This document shows, piece after piece, positions 38,709-47,046 of a DNA stretch of 64,000 nucleotides. The DNA lies in assembly GCF_020520285.1 (NCBI RefSeq), contig NZ_CP084742.1, positions 4,464,001 through 4,528,000 of the forward strand, given 5' to 3'. This stretch comes from Pseudomonas sp. L5B5. Its GTDB lineage: Bacteria; Pseudomonadota; Gammaproteobacteria; Pseudomonadales; Pseudomonadaceae. Below the pieces are notes generated by a model. That model did no database searches. It was given only the letters and a program-made list of their open reading frames with translations, and was not told where the DNA came from. How positions within the stretch are numbered: the stretch's first letter is position 1; every line of letters starts with the position of its first letter. Made by a program: the position numbers and the translations under genes.

Positions 38709-39848
38709 CTACCTCTGCAACACGTCTTTCACCGCGGCTACCGCGCGTTCCACATCGTTCTTGTCCATTGCCGTGAACATCGGCAGCGAAACGATCAGGC
38801 GACCCACCCGTTCCGCTATCGGGAACATCCCTTCCTTGAAGCCGCGCTCGCGGTACAGGCTCAGCAGGTGTATCGGCGGATAGTGATAGCCGATGCCAAT
38901 GCCGCGTTGCTGCATCTGCTCCATGAACGTGGCGCGGGCCGGCTGGCCGTCCTGGCGTTCCGGCAGCACCAGCTGGAACAGGTGCCAGTTGCTGTTGTGG
39001 AAGTCCGCAGGCGGCAGCTGGGCGCCGTAGCGCTCCTGGAAATCGCTGCCAAAGCACTCGAAGTAATGCCGGGCCAGCTCGCGGCGATGGGCAGTGATCG
39101 CCTCGATATGGGCGAACTGCCCGAGGCCGATGGCCGCAGCGACGTCGGTCATGTTGAACTTGCCACCCAGCACGTCCACGTCCAGGCCGTCGTGGCCGTT
39201 GCGGGTCACCCCTTGCAGGCGGTACTTCTCGGCCAGGCGCACTTCCTCGGGGGTATTGAGGACCAGGCAGCCACCTTCGGAACAGGTGACGTTCTTGTTG
39301 GCCTGGAAGCTGAAGGACACGAAATCGCCGCCGGCACCGATGCGCTGGCCGTTCCAGCTCGAGCCCAGGGCCTGGGCGGCATCTTCCACCACCCGCAGGC
39401 CATGCTTGCGAGCCAGGGCGTACAGGCGGTCCATGTCCACCGGCAGGCCGGCCAGGTACACCGGGATGATGGCCCGGGTACGGGGGGTGATGGCGGCCTC
39501 GACCTGGTCCAGGTCGATGTTGCGGGTCACCGGGTCGATGTCGGCGAATACCGGTGTGGCGCCCACCTCCAGGATCACGTTGGCGGTGGCAACCCAGGAG
39601 ATCGGCGTAGTGATCACCTCGTCGCCCGGGCCGATGCCGGCAATGCGCAGGGCGATCTCCATGGTGCAGGTGCCGGAGTTGAAGGTGCGCACGGTGCGCC
39701 CGCCGAAGAACCCCGAGAGCTGGGTTTCGAAGGCCTGGACCTTGGGCCCGCTGGTGATCCATCCCGAACGCAACACCTCGCCGACGGCGGCGATGGTGGG
39801 TTCATCGATGGTGGGTTTGGAGAACGGCAGGAAAGGCAGTTGGCTCAT
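38709..39848 (-). CDS. DegT/DnrJ/EryC1/StrS-family PLP aminotransferase
   Basis: The 379-residue protein is a sugar-aminotransferase-like PLP enzyme of the ArnB type: GTCTMEIALRIAGIGPGDEVIT (cofactor loop), VVEDAAQALGS (the Asp that binds the PLP ring N) and FQANKNVTCSEGG with the likely Schiff-base Lys. These enzymes usually transaminate 4-keto sugars, but no sugar-nucleotide genes lie nearby. It is inserted on the opposite strand between gcvTH and gcvP. The start at 39848 is preferred over one 40 codons upstream. Substrate unknown. Confidence 0.86.
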   Translation of the reverse strand: MSQLPFLPFSKPTIDEPTIAAVGEVLRSGWITSGPKVQAFETQLSGFFGGRTVRTFNSGTCTMEIALRIAGIGPGDEVITTPISWVATANVILEVGATPVFADIDPVTRNIDLDQVEAAITPRTRAIIPVYLAGLPVDMDRLYALARKHGLRVVEDAAQALGSSWNGQRIGAGGDFVSFSFQANKNVTCSEGGCLVLNTPEEVRLAEKYRLQGVTRNGHDGLDVDVLGGKFNMTDVAAAIGLGQFAHIEAITAHRRELARHYFECFGSDFQERYGAQLPPADFHNSNWHLFQLVLPERQDGQPARATFMEQMQQRGIGIGYHYPPIHLLSLYRERGFKEGMFPIAERVGRLIVSLPMFTAMDKNDVERAVAAVKDVLQR

Positions 39849-40038
39849 GACGATGGGACACCCGATAAGCGGACGCAGGAAGCGTGGGTTGAGGTGCGCC
39901 GGGCAGGCGCGCCGACGCCCAGCATGATGGTCCCGAATGCTCCGGGACGCCAGGGCGCCGGCCAGCAAAATCGACTGCTATGCTGCTTGGCACCCTGTCG
40001 CATCGACGTTGAGCACCGTTCATCGGAGAGAGCCTGTC

Positions 40039-42903
40039 ATGCCATCCCTGACCCAGCTACGTGAGCCCAATGCATTTCTCGACCGGCACCTGGGACCCGA
40101 TGCCGAGGAACAGCAGGCCATGCTGGCCAGCCTTGGGCTGGGCAGCCGGGCCGAGCTGATCGAACAGACGGTGCCACCGGCCATTCGCTTCAACCGGGCC
40201 CTGGACCTGCCCCCGGCTCTTGACGAAATGGCGGCCCTGGCGCGACTCAAGGGTTACGCCACGCAGAACGAAGTCTGGACCAGCCTGATCGGCATGGGTT
40301 ATCACGGTACCCGCACACCCAATGTGATCGTGCGCAACGTGCTGGAGAACCCTGGCTGGTACACCGCCTACACCCCCTACCAACCGGAGATCGCCCAGGG
40401 CCGGCTCGAGGCCCTGCTGAACTTCCAGCAGATGACCATCGACCTCACCGGCCTCGACCTGGCCAATGCCTCGCTGCTGGACGAAGCCACCGCTGCGGCC
40501 GAAGCCATGGCCCTGGCCAAGCGCGTGGCCAAGTCCGGGAGCAATCGTTTCTTCGTCGATGAGCATTGCCATCCCCAGACCGTGTCGGTGGTGCGCACCC
40601 GGGCCGAGGGTTTCGGTTTCGAGCTGGTGGTCGATAGCGTCGACCAGCTGTCCGAGCATGAGGTCTTCGGTGCCTTGCTGCAGTACCCGGATACCCACGG
40701 CGAGATCCGTGACCTGCGGCCGCTGATCGACCAGCTGCATGCGCGGCAGGCCCTGGCCTGTGTCGCCACCGATCTGCTCAGCCTGCTGGTGCTCACTGCG
40801 CCCGGCGAGCTGGGCGCGGACGTGGTGCTGGGTTCGTCCCAGCGCTTTGGCGTGCCCATGGGTTATGGCGGGCCTCACGCGGCGTTCTTCGCCTGCCGCG
40901 ACGAATACAAGCGGGCGATGCCCGGGCGCATCATCGGCGTCTCCCGCGATGCCCGGGGCCAGGTGGCGCTGCGCATGGCCCTGCAGACCCGCGAGCAGCA
41001 TATCCGCCGCGAGAAGGCCAACTCCAACATCTGCACCGCCCAGGTGCTGCTGGCCAACATCGCCGCTTTCTACGCGGTTTATCACGGCCCGCAGGGCCTC
41101 AAGCGCATTGCCCAGCGCGTGCACCGGCTGACCTGCATCCTCGCTACGGGGCTGGAGCGCCATGGCATCGTGCGGGTCAACCGGCACTTCTTCGACACCC
41201 TGACCCTGGAGGTGGGCGGTAGCCAGACCGCGATCATCGAGAGCGCCAAGGCGCAACGAATCAACCTGCGGATTCTCGGCCGTGGCCGGCTGGGCCTGAG
41301 CCTCGATGAGACCTGCGATGAGAACACCGTCGCCCGGTTGCTGGATGTGTTCCTGGGCGCCGACCATGGCCTGGATGTGGCCGCTCTGGATGCCGAGGAG
41401 CTGGTATCCGGGTTGCCCGGCGAGTTGCTGCGCCGCAGCCCGGTGCTGGGCCACCCGGTGTTCAGTGCCCATCACAGCGAAACCCGGATGCTGCGCTACC
41501 TCAAGCAACTGGAGAACAAGGACCTGGCGCTCAACCAGTCGATGATTCCCCTGGGCTCTTGCACCATGAAGCTCAACGCCAGTAGCGAGATGATCCCCAT
41601 CACCTGGCCGGAGTTCGCCAACCTGCATCCCTTCGCCCCCCGGGACCAGGCCATCGGCTATGGCCTGATGATCGACGAGCTGGAGCGCTGGCTGTGCGCG
41701 ATCACCGGTTTCGATGCCATCTGCATGCAGCCCAATTCCGGTGCCCAGGGCGAATATGCCGGGCTCCTGGCGATTCGGCGCTATCACGAGAGCCGCCAGC
41801 AAGGGCAACGGCACCTCTGCCTGATCCCGGCCTCGGCCCATGGCACCAATCCGGCTTCGGCGCAGATGGCGGGGATGCAGGTGGTGATCGTCGAATGCGA
41901 CGAGGCCGGCAACGTCGACCTCGAAGACCTGGAGGCCAAGGCCCGCGAGGCCGGTGACAAGCTGTCATGCCTGATGGCGACCTACCCCTCGACCCATGGC
42001 GTCTACGAAGAGGGCATCCGCCAGATCTGCGACGTCATTCACCGTCATGGCGGCCAGGTCTACATGGATGGTGCCAACCTCAATGCCCAGGTGGGGCTGG
42101 CCCGGCCCGCGGACATCGGCGCCGACGTCTCGCACATGAACCTGCACAAGACCTTCTGCATTCCCCATGGCGGAGGCGGCCCGGGCATGGGGCCGATCGG
42201 CGTGCGCGCGCACCTGGCGCCCTTTGTCGCCAACCATCCGGTGGTGCCGATCGAGGGGCCGCTGCCAGGTAACGACGCGGTCAGCGCCGCGCCTTGGGGC
42301 AGTGCGAGCATCCTGCCCATCAGCTGGATGTACATCGCCATGATGGGGCCACAACTGGCGGATGCCAGCGAGGTGGCGATCCTCGCCGCCAACTACCTGG
42401 CCACCCAGCTCAGCGGCGCTTTCCCGGTGCTCTACAGCGGCCGTAACGGCCGGGTGGCCCATGAATGCATCCTCGACTTGCGGCCGCTGAAGGCCCTGAC
42501 CGGCATTACCGAGGAGGATGTGGCCAAGCGCCTGATGGACTACGGCTTCCATGCGCCGACCATGTCGTTCCCGGTGCCGGGCACCTTGATGGTCGAGCCC
42601 ACGGAGAGCGAATCCAAGGCCGAGCTGGATCGGTTTGTCGAGGCCATGCTGAGCATTCGCGCCGAGATCGCCCAGGTCCAGGAGGGCCGCTGGCCGGCCG
42701 AGGACAACCCGCTCAAGGGGGCGCCCCATACCCTGGCGGATATCACTGGAGTGTGGGAGCGCGGCTACAGCATTGCGCAGGCGGTACTGCCCAGTGCTCA
42801 TGTCCGGGCTCACAAATACTGGCCTGCGGTGAACCGGGTGGACAATGTCTACGGCGATCGCAACCTCTTCTGCGCCTGCGTGCCGTTGGAGGCCTATCGC
42901 TGA
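40039..42903 (+). CDS. gcvP: glycine dehydrogenase (decarboxylating), P protein
   Basis: The 954-residue homodimeric-type P protein decarboxylates glycine with PLP and loads the aminomethyl group on GcvH. Both aminotransferase-like halves are present. The catalytic lysine is K704 in [21 protein letters not shown], and the N-terminal FLDRHLGPD is standard. The ATG at 40039 gives the usual length; 34 upstream codons are not part of the family. It is separated from gcvTH by the aminotransferase gene, and its own promoter must lie in 39849-40038. Confidence 0.95.
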   Translation: MPSLTQLREPNAFLDRHLGPDAEEQQAMLASLGLGSRAELIEQTVPPAIRFNRALDLPPALDEMAALARLKGYATQNEVWTSLIGMGYHGTRTPNVIVRNVLENPGWYTAYTPYQPEIAQGRLEALLNFQQMTIDLTGLDLANASLLDEATAAAEAMALAKRVAKSGSNRFFVDEHCHPQTVSVVRTRAEGFGFELVVDSVDQLSEHEVFGALLQYPDTHGEIRDLRPLIDQLHARQALACVATDLLSLLVLTAPGELGADVVLGSSQRFGVPMGYGGPHAAFFACRDEYKRAMPGRIIGVSRDARGQVALRMALQTREQHIRREKANSNICTAQVLLANIAAFYAVYHGPQGLKRIAQRVHRLTCILATGLERHGIVRVNRHFFDTLTLEVGGSQTAIIESAKAQRINLRILGRGRLGLSLDETCDENTVARLLDVFLGADHGLDVAALDAEELVSGLPGELLRRSPVLGHPVFSAHHSETRMLRYLKQLENKDLALNQSMIPLGSCTMKLNASSEMIPITWPEFANLHPFAPRDQAIGYGLMIDELERWLCAITGFDAICMQPNSGAQGEYAGLLAIRRYHESRQQGQRHLCLIPASAHGTNPASAQMAGMQVVIVECDEAGNVDLEDLEAKAREAGDKLSCLMATYPSTHGVYEEGIRQICDVIHRHGGQVYMDGANLNAQVGLARPADIGADVSHMNLHKTFCIPHGGGGPGMGPIGVRAHLAPFVANHPVVPIEGPLPGNDAVSAAPWGSASILPISWMYIAMMGPQLADASEVAILAANYLATQLSGAFPVLYSGRNGRVAHECILDLRPLKALTGITEEDVAKRLMDYGFHAPTMSFPVPGTLMVEPTESESKAELDRFVEAMLSIRAEIAQVQEGRWPAEDNPLKGAPHTLADITGVWERGYSIAQAVLPSAHVRAHKYWPAVNRVDNVYGDRNLFCACVPLEAYR

Positions 42904-43027
42904 CTCGGTAACCAGGCTGGGCGGTGCCCTGAGCGTCCAGTTGCAGCTCGTGGATGATCACCGGCAACAGCGGCAGCGGTGATGGGCACTGCGGTGTGCA
43001 TCGCTCAGCTGGAAACCATGAACCACA

Positions 43028-43061
43028 ACCTGGCGCTGCCTTGCAGTTGGCAACGCCAGGT
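43028..43061. terminator. hairpin between convergent gcvP and phlD
   Basis: Arms ACCTGGCGCTGCC and GGCAACGCCAGGT pair over 13 bases with one mismatch around an 8-base loop. It lies just after the phlD stop and after gcvP, so it may stop both. There is no T-run. No phlE sequence can be recognised in 42904-43083. Confidence 0.6.
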
Positions 43062-43083
43062 CGGACTGACGCAGGGTCTTACG

Positions 43084-44133
43084 TCAGGCGGTCCACTGGC
43101 CGACGGCCATTTCCGCGGTGAAGCCGGGACCAAAGGCCGCCAGCAGGCCGATGTCGCCCTTGTTCAGGTTGGACTCGAACTGGCGCTTGAGCACGTCGAA
43201 CACCACCACGCTGGCGATGTTGCCGGCTTCGGACAGGCTGCTGCGCGAGGGCGAGACGCGGTTCGCGGTCAGGTCCAGGTGCATCACCAGCTCGTCGAGG
43301 ATCTTGCGTCCGCCTGTGTGGAAGATGAAGAAGTCGTTGTGCGCACAGGTCTGTTCGAAGCTCTCGTGGTTGAGGCGCTCCATGACCGGGGCCACATCCT
43401 TGATGGCGTTCATCACGGCCTTGTCGAGGGTGAAGTGAAAGCCCGTGTCCTTCACGTCGTACTTGATGTAGTGCTCGCTCCTGGGCAGGAAGTACGACTC
43501 GGTCCTCTTGATCTTGAAGCCCCCGGCCTGGTCATCGGCGCGCAGCACGCAGGCCGATACCGCGTCGCCGAACAGCGCCGCCGAGATGAACGCGTGCAGC
43601 TTGGTGTCGTTCGGCTGGTAGCACAGCGAAGAGAACTCCAGGGACACGATCAGCACGTGGTTGCGTGCGTCGAGGCGGGCGAAATCGTTGGCCCGGTTGA
43701 TCGCCGCGGCACCGGCCACGCAACCCAGTTGGGCGATCGGTAGTTGCACGGTGGAGGTGGGCAGGCCCAGGTCGTTGATCAGGTGGGCGGTCAGCGACGG
43801 CATCATGAAGCCGGTGCAGGAGGTGACGATCACCATGCGGATGTCATCGATCTGCAGCCCGGCGTTCTCGAGCGCCTGGCGTGCGGCGGCCGAGGACATC
43901 TGCCGGGCTTCACGCTCATAGACGATGCTGCGGTGGGTGACGCCGGTGTGCACCGCCAGTTCGTCGATCGGCAGCACCAGGTGGCGCTCGTTGACCTCGG
44001 TGTTGGCGATCATGCGCTTGGCCAGGGCCATGCGTGGGTGGTCGGGGTGCAGGTTTTCCAGGTGTTCGACCATTTGCTGCTGGGTGATCGTGTGTTGCGG
44101 AAACATTACGTGGGGGAGGCAAAGTGTGGACAT
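43084..44133 (-). CDS. phlD: PhlD, type III polyketide synthase (phloroglucinol synthase)
   Basis: The 349-residue enzyme condenses three malonyl-CoA to phloroglucinol, first step toward 2,4-diacetylphloroglucinol (DAPG). The Cys-His-Asn triad is intact: C138 in [11 protein letters not shown]272 in IFHTGG, N305 in EAGNIAS. The length and the start [20 protein letters not shown] match PhlD. The ATG at 44133 has AAGGA 7 bases upstream; a longer in-frame reading (to 44370) overlaps the phlF remnant and is rejected. Downstream phlE and upstream phlB, phlC and phlA of the known locus are missing. The gene looks functional, but its ancestral promoter is gone. phlG, on the same strand, now ends 294 bases upstream. 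Confidence 0.95.
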   Translation of the reverse strand: MSTLCLPHVMFPQHTITQQQMVEHLENLHPDHPRMALAKRMIANTEVNERHLVLPIDELAVHTGVTHRSIVYEREARQMSSAAARQALENAGLQIDDIRMVIVTSCTGFMMPSLTAHLINDLGLPTSTVQLPIAQLGCVAGAAAINRANDFARLDARNHVLIVSLEFSSLCYQPNDTKLHAFISAALFGDAVSACVLRADDQAGGFKIKRTESYFLPRSEHYIKYDVKDTGFHFTLDKAVMNAIKDVAPVMERLNHESFEQTCAHNDFFIFHTGGRKILDELVMHLDLTANRVSPSRSSLSEAGNIASVVVFDVLKRQFESNLNKGDIGLLAAFGPGFTAEMAVGQWTA

Positions 44134-44161
44134 GACCAATCCTTGGCTGTACTCAAGCCAA

Positions 44162-44202
44162 TCAGTAAGTGTTGGGGGGCGTGTCCCCGTTAACCGGGGG
44201 GG
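44162..44202 (-). pseudogene. possible 3' end of phlB at the deletion junction
   Basis: Ahead of phlD the minus strand reads in frame ...[11 protein letters not shown] then TGA, ending 28 bases before the phlD ATG. In the intact locus phlB is the gene just before phlD, so this may be its last dozen codons. I cannot confirm the PhlB C-terminus from memory. The right end meets the phlF remnant near 44202. Confidence 0.25.
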
Positions 44203-44376
44203 AATGCCATCAGCCATGGCGAGCTGCCCAAGGACACCCGCCGAGAGTGGCTGCTCGATATGATCTTCGGGTTTTGCGGGTAGCGGTTGGCAACTGAGCA
44301 GTTGAGTGCGGAGCAGGACATCGGGGCGTTCATGACCATGTTGCTCAACGGTGTCTGTCCTGGCGCACAACGTTGA
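44203..44376 (+). pseudogene. phlF: phlF remnant: decayed 3' end of the TetR-type DAPG repressor gene
   Basis: On the plus strand the 58 codons read [20 protein letters not shown], then IFGFCG, stop, [20 protein letters not shown], then [10 protein letters not shown] and the natural stop. This follows the C-terminus of PhlF almost residue for residue (known Phl[38 protein letters not shown]). The first three quarters, with the DNA-binding domain, are absent, and a TAG at 44281-44283 replaces the Tyr of the FCWYRL motif. It is in the expected place and direction, between the phlACBD side and phlG. It cannot make a functional repressor. Confidence 0.9.
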
Positions 44377-44386
44377 GTGATTCCAA

Positions 44387-44423
44387 CCTCGAGCCTGCGA
44401 ATGACGTGGGCTCGAGGGCTTTT
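44387..44423 (+). terminator. surviving phlF terminator
   Basis: Perfect 9-bp stem CCTCGAGCC / GGCTCGAGG with a 13-base loop, followed by GCTTTT. It sits 10 bases past the phlF stop, pointing along the phlF strand. On the other strand no T-run follows, so phlG transcripts may read through toward phlD. Confidence 0.75.
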
Positions 44424-44427
44424 CGCT

Positions 44428-45312
44428 TCAGGCTGAAGGCCTGCCGAACTCTCGATACAGGTCTGGCAGGAAACTGGCCAGGTGGTTGAACTCGCACATG
44501 TCGTGCACGGCGAATTCATAGGCCAGGGCTTCCAGTCCCGCAGTACCAAAACCCTTTTCCCCCAACAAGGCCGCTGCCTTTTCTGCCCCCGGAAAACGGG
44601 CCATCGACGGGTGCGAGCCGACCCAGTACCGGCTGGTGAGGTACATGCCGTCCGGGACTTCCTTGAACAGGTGCACCATCAATGACACGGGGACCCGCGG
44701 ATGATCGGACAGGCTCATCAGGGCGCTGACGCTGCCGTCGATCTTCGCTTCACGGTACAGGTCGGGGTCCAGTCCCAGTGTGTTCGGGTGCTGGAAGTCG
44801 ATGTTCAGGTGCATCAGGCGGTCACCGACGTATTCGGAGGCGCAGAAGGTATTGCCGTACAACCGCTCCTCGAAACTCAGGGACTCGTCGCCCAGGCGCT
44901 GACGGTTCAGGCACGGGTTGCCGACATGGGCATAGGGGAACGAGAGGGAGTAGCGCTCCGGCTCCAGCGGGTGCCACAGGAACCACCACTTGAACATCCT
45001 GGCCGTGCACCCAGGGAAGAACTTGCGACTTTGCACATAGGCCATTGGGCCAGGCAGCAGGGCATAACCGGACTCTTCGCTGAAATAGTCCGGGTCGAGC
45101 AGGCGATTGATGTCCTCGATACTGGGCGTGAGGGTGTCCTTCAGGGGCATGGGGCCTTGCTGGATCTTGCGCACGGCAGACAGCGGCACCTGTATTTCTC
45201 CACGGAAGTACTTGGCGTACGGCTTGTTCCTCACCTCGGCCTGGTTATGCAGGAAGAGCTTTTGCATGGGCAGGGAGAAGTAAGTGAAGGGGGTCATGAC
45301 GCGCGCTTCCAT
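44428..45312 (-). CDS. phlG: PhlG, 2,4-diacetylphloroglucinol hydrolase
   Basis: The 294-residue zinc hydrolase cleaves one acetyl group of DAPG by C-C bond hydrolysis, giving monoacetylphloroglucinol. The reported zinc ligands are all present: H129, E160, H270 and E274, together with H214, Y121 and Y229 of the active site. Start [20 protein letters not shown] and length match PhlG. The ATG at 45312 has AGAGGA upstream; the 13-codon upstream extension is rejected. It is divergent from phlH. It looks fully functional though the genes that make its substrate are missing here. Confidence 0.96.
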   Translation of the reverse strand: MEARVMTPFTYFSLPMQKLFLHNQAEVRNKPYAKYFRGEIQVPLSAVRKIQQGPMPLKDTLTPSIEDINRLLDPDYFSEESGYALLPGPMAYVQSRKFFPGCTARMFKWWFLWHPLEPERYSLSFPYAHVGNPCLNRQRLGDESLSFEERLYGNTFCASEYVGDRLMHLNIDFQHPNTLGLDPDLYREAKIDGSVSALMSLSDHPRVPVSLMVHLFKEVPDGMYLTSRYWVGSHPSMARFPGAEKAAALLGEKGFGTAGLEALAYEFAVHDMCEFNHLASFLPDLYREFGRPSA

Positions 45313-45357
45313 GCTGATATCCTCTGGCTGAACTAGACGAGTAGCCGCCACTTCATG

Positions 45358-45378
45358 GCAACCCGGGACACGGGTTGC
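45358..45378. promoter_or_regulatory. inverted repeat in the phlG-phlH divergent promoter region
   Basis: Perfect arms GCAACCCG (45358-45365) and CGGGTTGC (45371-45378) with 5 bases between. It lies 46-66 bases before phlG and 76-96 before phlH. The size fits a TetR-type operator, so it is a candidate PhlH site. A second, AT-rich palindrome TCAAATTTGA is at 45423-45432, nearer phlH. Confidence 0.5.
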
Positions 45379-45453
45379 AGGAGAAACTGGCGCTTTTTAG
45401 CTAAGCAGTCCATAAACAAAAGTCAAATTTGAATTTAACTTAGTGAGACGCTC

Positions 45454-46128
45454 ATGGTCGCTCCCGATTCCCCGCAGACAGCTGCAGCCCGTGCACCGCG
45501 CCAGGATGGCCAGGCGACCCGCCAGCAGATTCTGGAGGTGGCCGGCCGGCTTTTCGCTGAGCAGGGGTATGCCAACACCACCAGCAAGCAGATTTGCGAG
45601 AATTCCAGAGCCAACAACGCTTCGGTCAACTATCACTTCGAGAACAAGGACGGCCTGTATCAGGCGGTCCTGCGCGAGGCCCACGATCGCCTGCTCCGCA
45701 TCGAGACCATGATTCGCCTGAGCGAGAGCCAGGACAGCGCCGAGAACAAGCTGCGGGCGATCATCACGGTACTGATCGAGGGGTTGGGCAACGAGCGTGA
45801 CGGATGGGCGCTGAAGGTGATGACCCGCGAGCTGGTGTCGCCGTCCTCGGTGCTATCGCAAGTGCTCGAGGAACAGGCGTTTCCCAAGGCGAAGATCGTG
45901 CGCACCATCCTTGGCCAGATCATGCAGCTGTCGCCGGACGATCCAGCCACCTTGCGCAGCGCCGTCAGCGTGTTTTCGCCTTGCCTGTTCCTGCTGATCG
46001 CCCATGACCCGTTGGAGCGCAATGTATTGCCCGGCTTGAAGCTCGACCCACCGGCACTGATCGAGCACATGATGTGCTACGCCCTGGCTGGCCTGCAGGC
46101 GGTTTCCCGTATCACCAAGGCTGGCTAG
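45454..46128 (+). CDS. phlH: PhlH, TetR-family regulator of phlG
   Basis: The 224-residue regulator has a TetR helix-turn-helix at about residues 25-70 (TRQQILEVAGRLFAEQGYAN, then the recognition-helix segment NNASVNYHFENKDGLYQAVL) and a C-terminal ligand domain of the CecR/DUF1956 kind. Position beside phlG and transcription away from it match PhlH, reported to repress phlG and respond to phloroglucinol compounds. It reads as intact. A strong terminator follows. Confidence 0.9.
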   Translation: MVAPDSPQTAAARAPRQDGQATRQQILEVAGRLFAEQGYANTTSKQICENSRANNASVNYHFENKDGLYQAVLREAHDRLLRIETMIRLSESQDSAENKLRAIITVLIEGLGNERDGWALKVMTRELVSPSSVLSQVLEEQAFPKAKIVRTILGQIMQLSPDDPATLRSAVSVFSPCLFLLIAHDPLERNVLPGLKLDPPALIEHMMCYALAGLQAVSRITKAG

Positions 46129-46140
46129 GAACATCCGGGC

Positions 46141-46174
46141 AAAAAAAATGCCGACCCTGAGGTCGGCGTTTTTT
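46141..46174. terminator. bidirectional terminator between phlH and the DUF2388 gene
   Basis: A-run, stem GCCGACC / GGTCGGC, 4-base loop CTGA, T-run of six; convergent genes on both sides. Confidence 0.92.
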
Positions 46175-46198
46175 CAAGGATCATCCCTGGGACGACCC

Positions 46199-46516
46199 TT
46201 ATTCCTGGGCAACGGCATTCTTGGCCAGGATGGCGTTGGCCAGTTCCATATCGGTGGCCTGCAGACCTGGATTGTCGGCGCGGACCTTCTGCATCGCGGC
46301 TTCCAGGTACGGACCGCGGATGCTGCCTTCGCTGGCGACGAAGCTGCCGGCGTCGTCCTGGGCAGCGACGATCAGCTTGTGATCCTTGAAGGTCAGGTAG
46401 GTGGAGCCTGTGGTCGCACCGGAGGAAATGACGTTACGCCAGAAGGTGTCGGCCATTGCCGAACCTATGGGGAGCGACAGCAGGGCAATTGTGACGACAG
46501 CTGTTTTCAGACGCAT
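46199..46516 (-). CDS. DUF2388 periplasmic protein
   Basis: The 105-residue protein has a signal peptide (MRLKTAVVTIALLSLPIGSAMA, cut before DTFWRN) and a short DUF2388 domain with SSGATTGSTYLTF and QDDAGSFVASEG. The family is restricted largely to pseudomonads and has no known function. In the order I recall from other Pseudomonas genomes this gene lies next to gcvP, so the phl genes appear inserted between the two. Confidence 0.85.
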   Translation of the reverse strand: MRLKTAVVTIALLSLPIGSAMADTFWRNVISSGATTGSTYLTFKDHKLIVAAQDDAGSFVASEGSIRGPYLEAAMQKVRADNPGLQATDMELANAILAKNAVAQE

Positions 46517-46586
46517 GATGGGTGACTCCGACTAGGGGGAACTACACTCTTTGATTCTAGATTCCCTGATCGAGTTCCGTGACTGA

Positions 46587-47036
46587 TCAGTCGAGGTTTT
46601 CGACCAGCAGGATCGCGCCTTCCTGGCCCACCACCCGTACCCGTGCGCCTTGCGGGGCATCGGCACCCTTGGCGATCCATACACCATCGGCGACCTTGAT
46701 CCGGCCCCGCCCGTTGACGATCGCCTGGTGTACCACAAAGGTCTTGCCGATCAGCTCCTGGCCCCGCAGGTTGAGGTTAGGCTGGTCGCTGGAACGGATC
46801 GCCTTGCGTTGGCGTCGCCACCAGTACAGCGCCGTCAGCACTGACAGCAGGCCGAACAGCAGGAACTGCATTTCCCACGCCAGGCTCGGGATCAGGAAGG
46901 CCAGGACCCCGACGCTGGCGGCCGCCAGGCCGATCCACAGCAAGTAGCCGCCGGCACCGAACACCTCGAAGATCAGCAGGACGGTGCCCAGGGCCAGCCA
47001 GTCCCAGAACGACAGCGCTTGCAGGAATGCCGACAT
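46587..47036 (-). CDS. NfeD-like membrane protein
   Basis: The 149-residue protein has three to four membrane helices in residues 8-72 (LALGTVLLIFEVFGAGGYLLW first) and a C-terminal OB-fold domain from about residue 90, the NfeD1b form. It lies 10 bases downstream of the SPFH gene; the pair is a standard membrane-quality operon, with NfeD as partner of stomatin-like proteins. The ATG at 47036 avoids a 20-codon extension that would overlap the upstream gene. Confidence 0.88.
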   Translation of the reverse strand: MSAFLQALSFWDWLALGTVLLIFEVFGAGGYLLWIGLAAASVGVLAFLIPSLAWEMQFLLFGLLSVLTALYWWRRQRKAIRSSDQPNLNLRGQELIGKTFVVHQAIVNGRGRIKVADGVWIAKGADAPQGARVRVVGQEGAILLVENLD

Positions 47037-47046
47037 GGCGCTCGCC

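Noticed and set aside
42904..43083. Remnant of phlE after phlD
   Set aside because: I could not recognise transporter sequence in any frame of this 180-base gap; only a hairpin is evident.
44134..44370. N-terminal extension of phlD to 44370
   Set aside because: It lacks likeness to PhlD, runs through the phlF remnant, and the ATG at 44133 has a good ribosome site and the known PhlD start.
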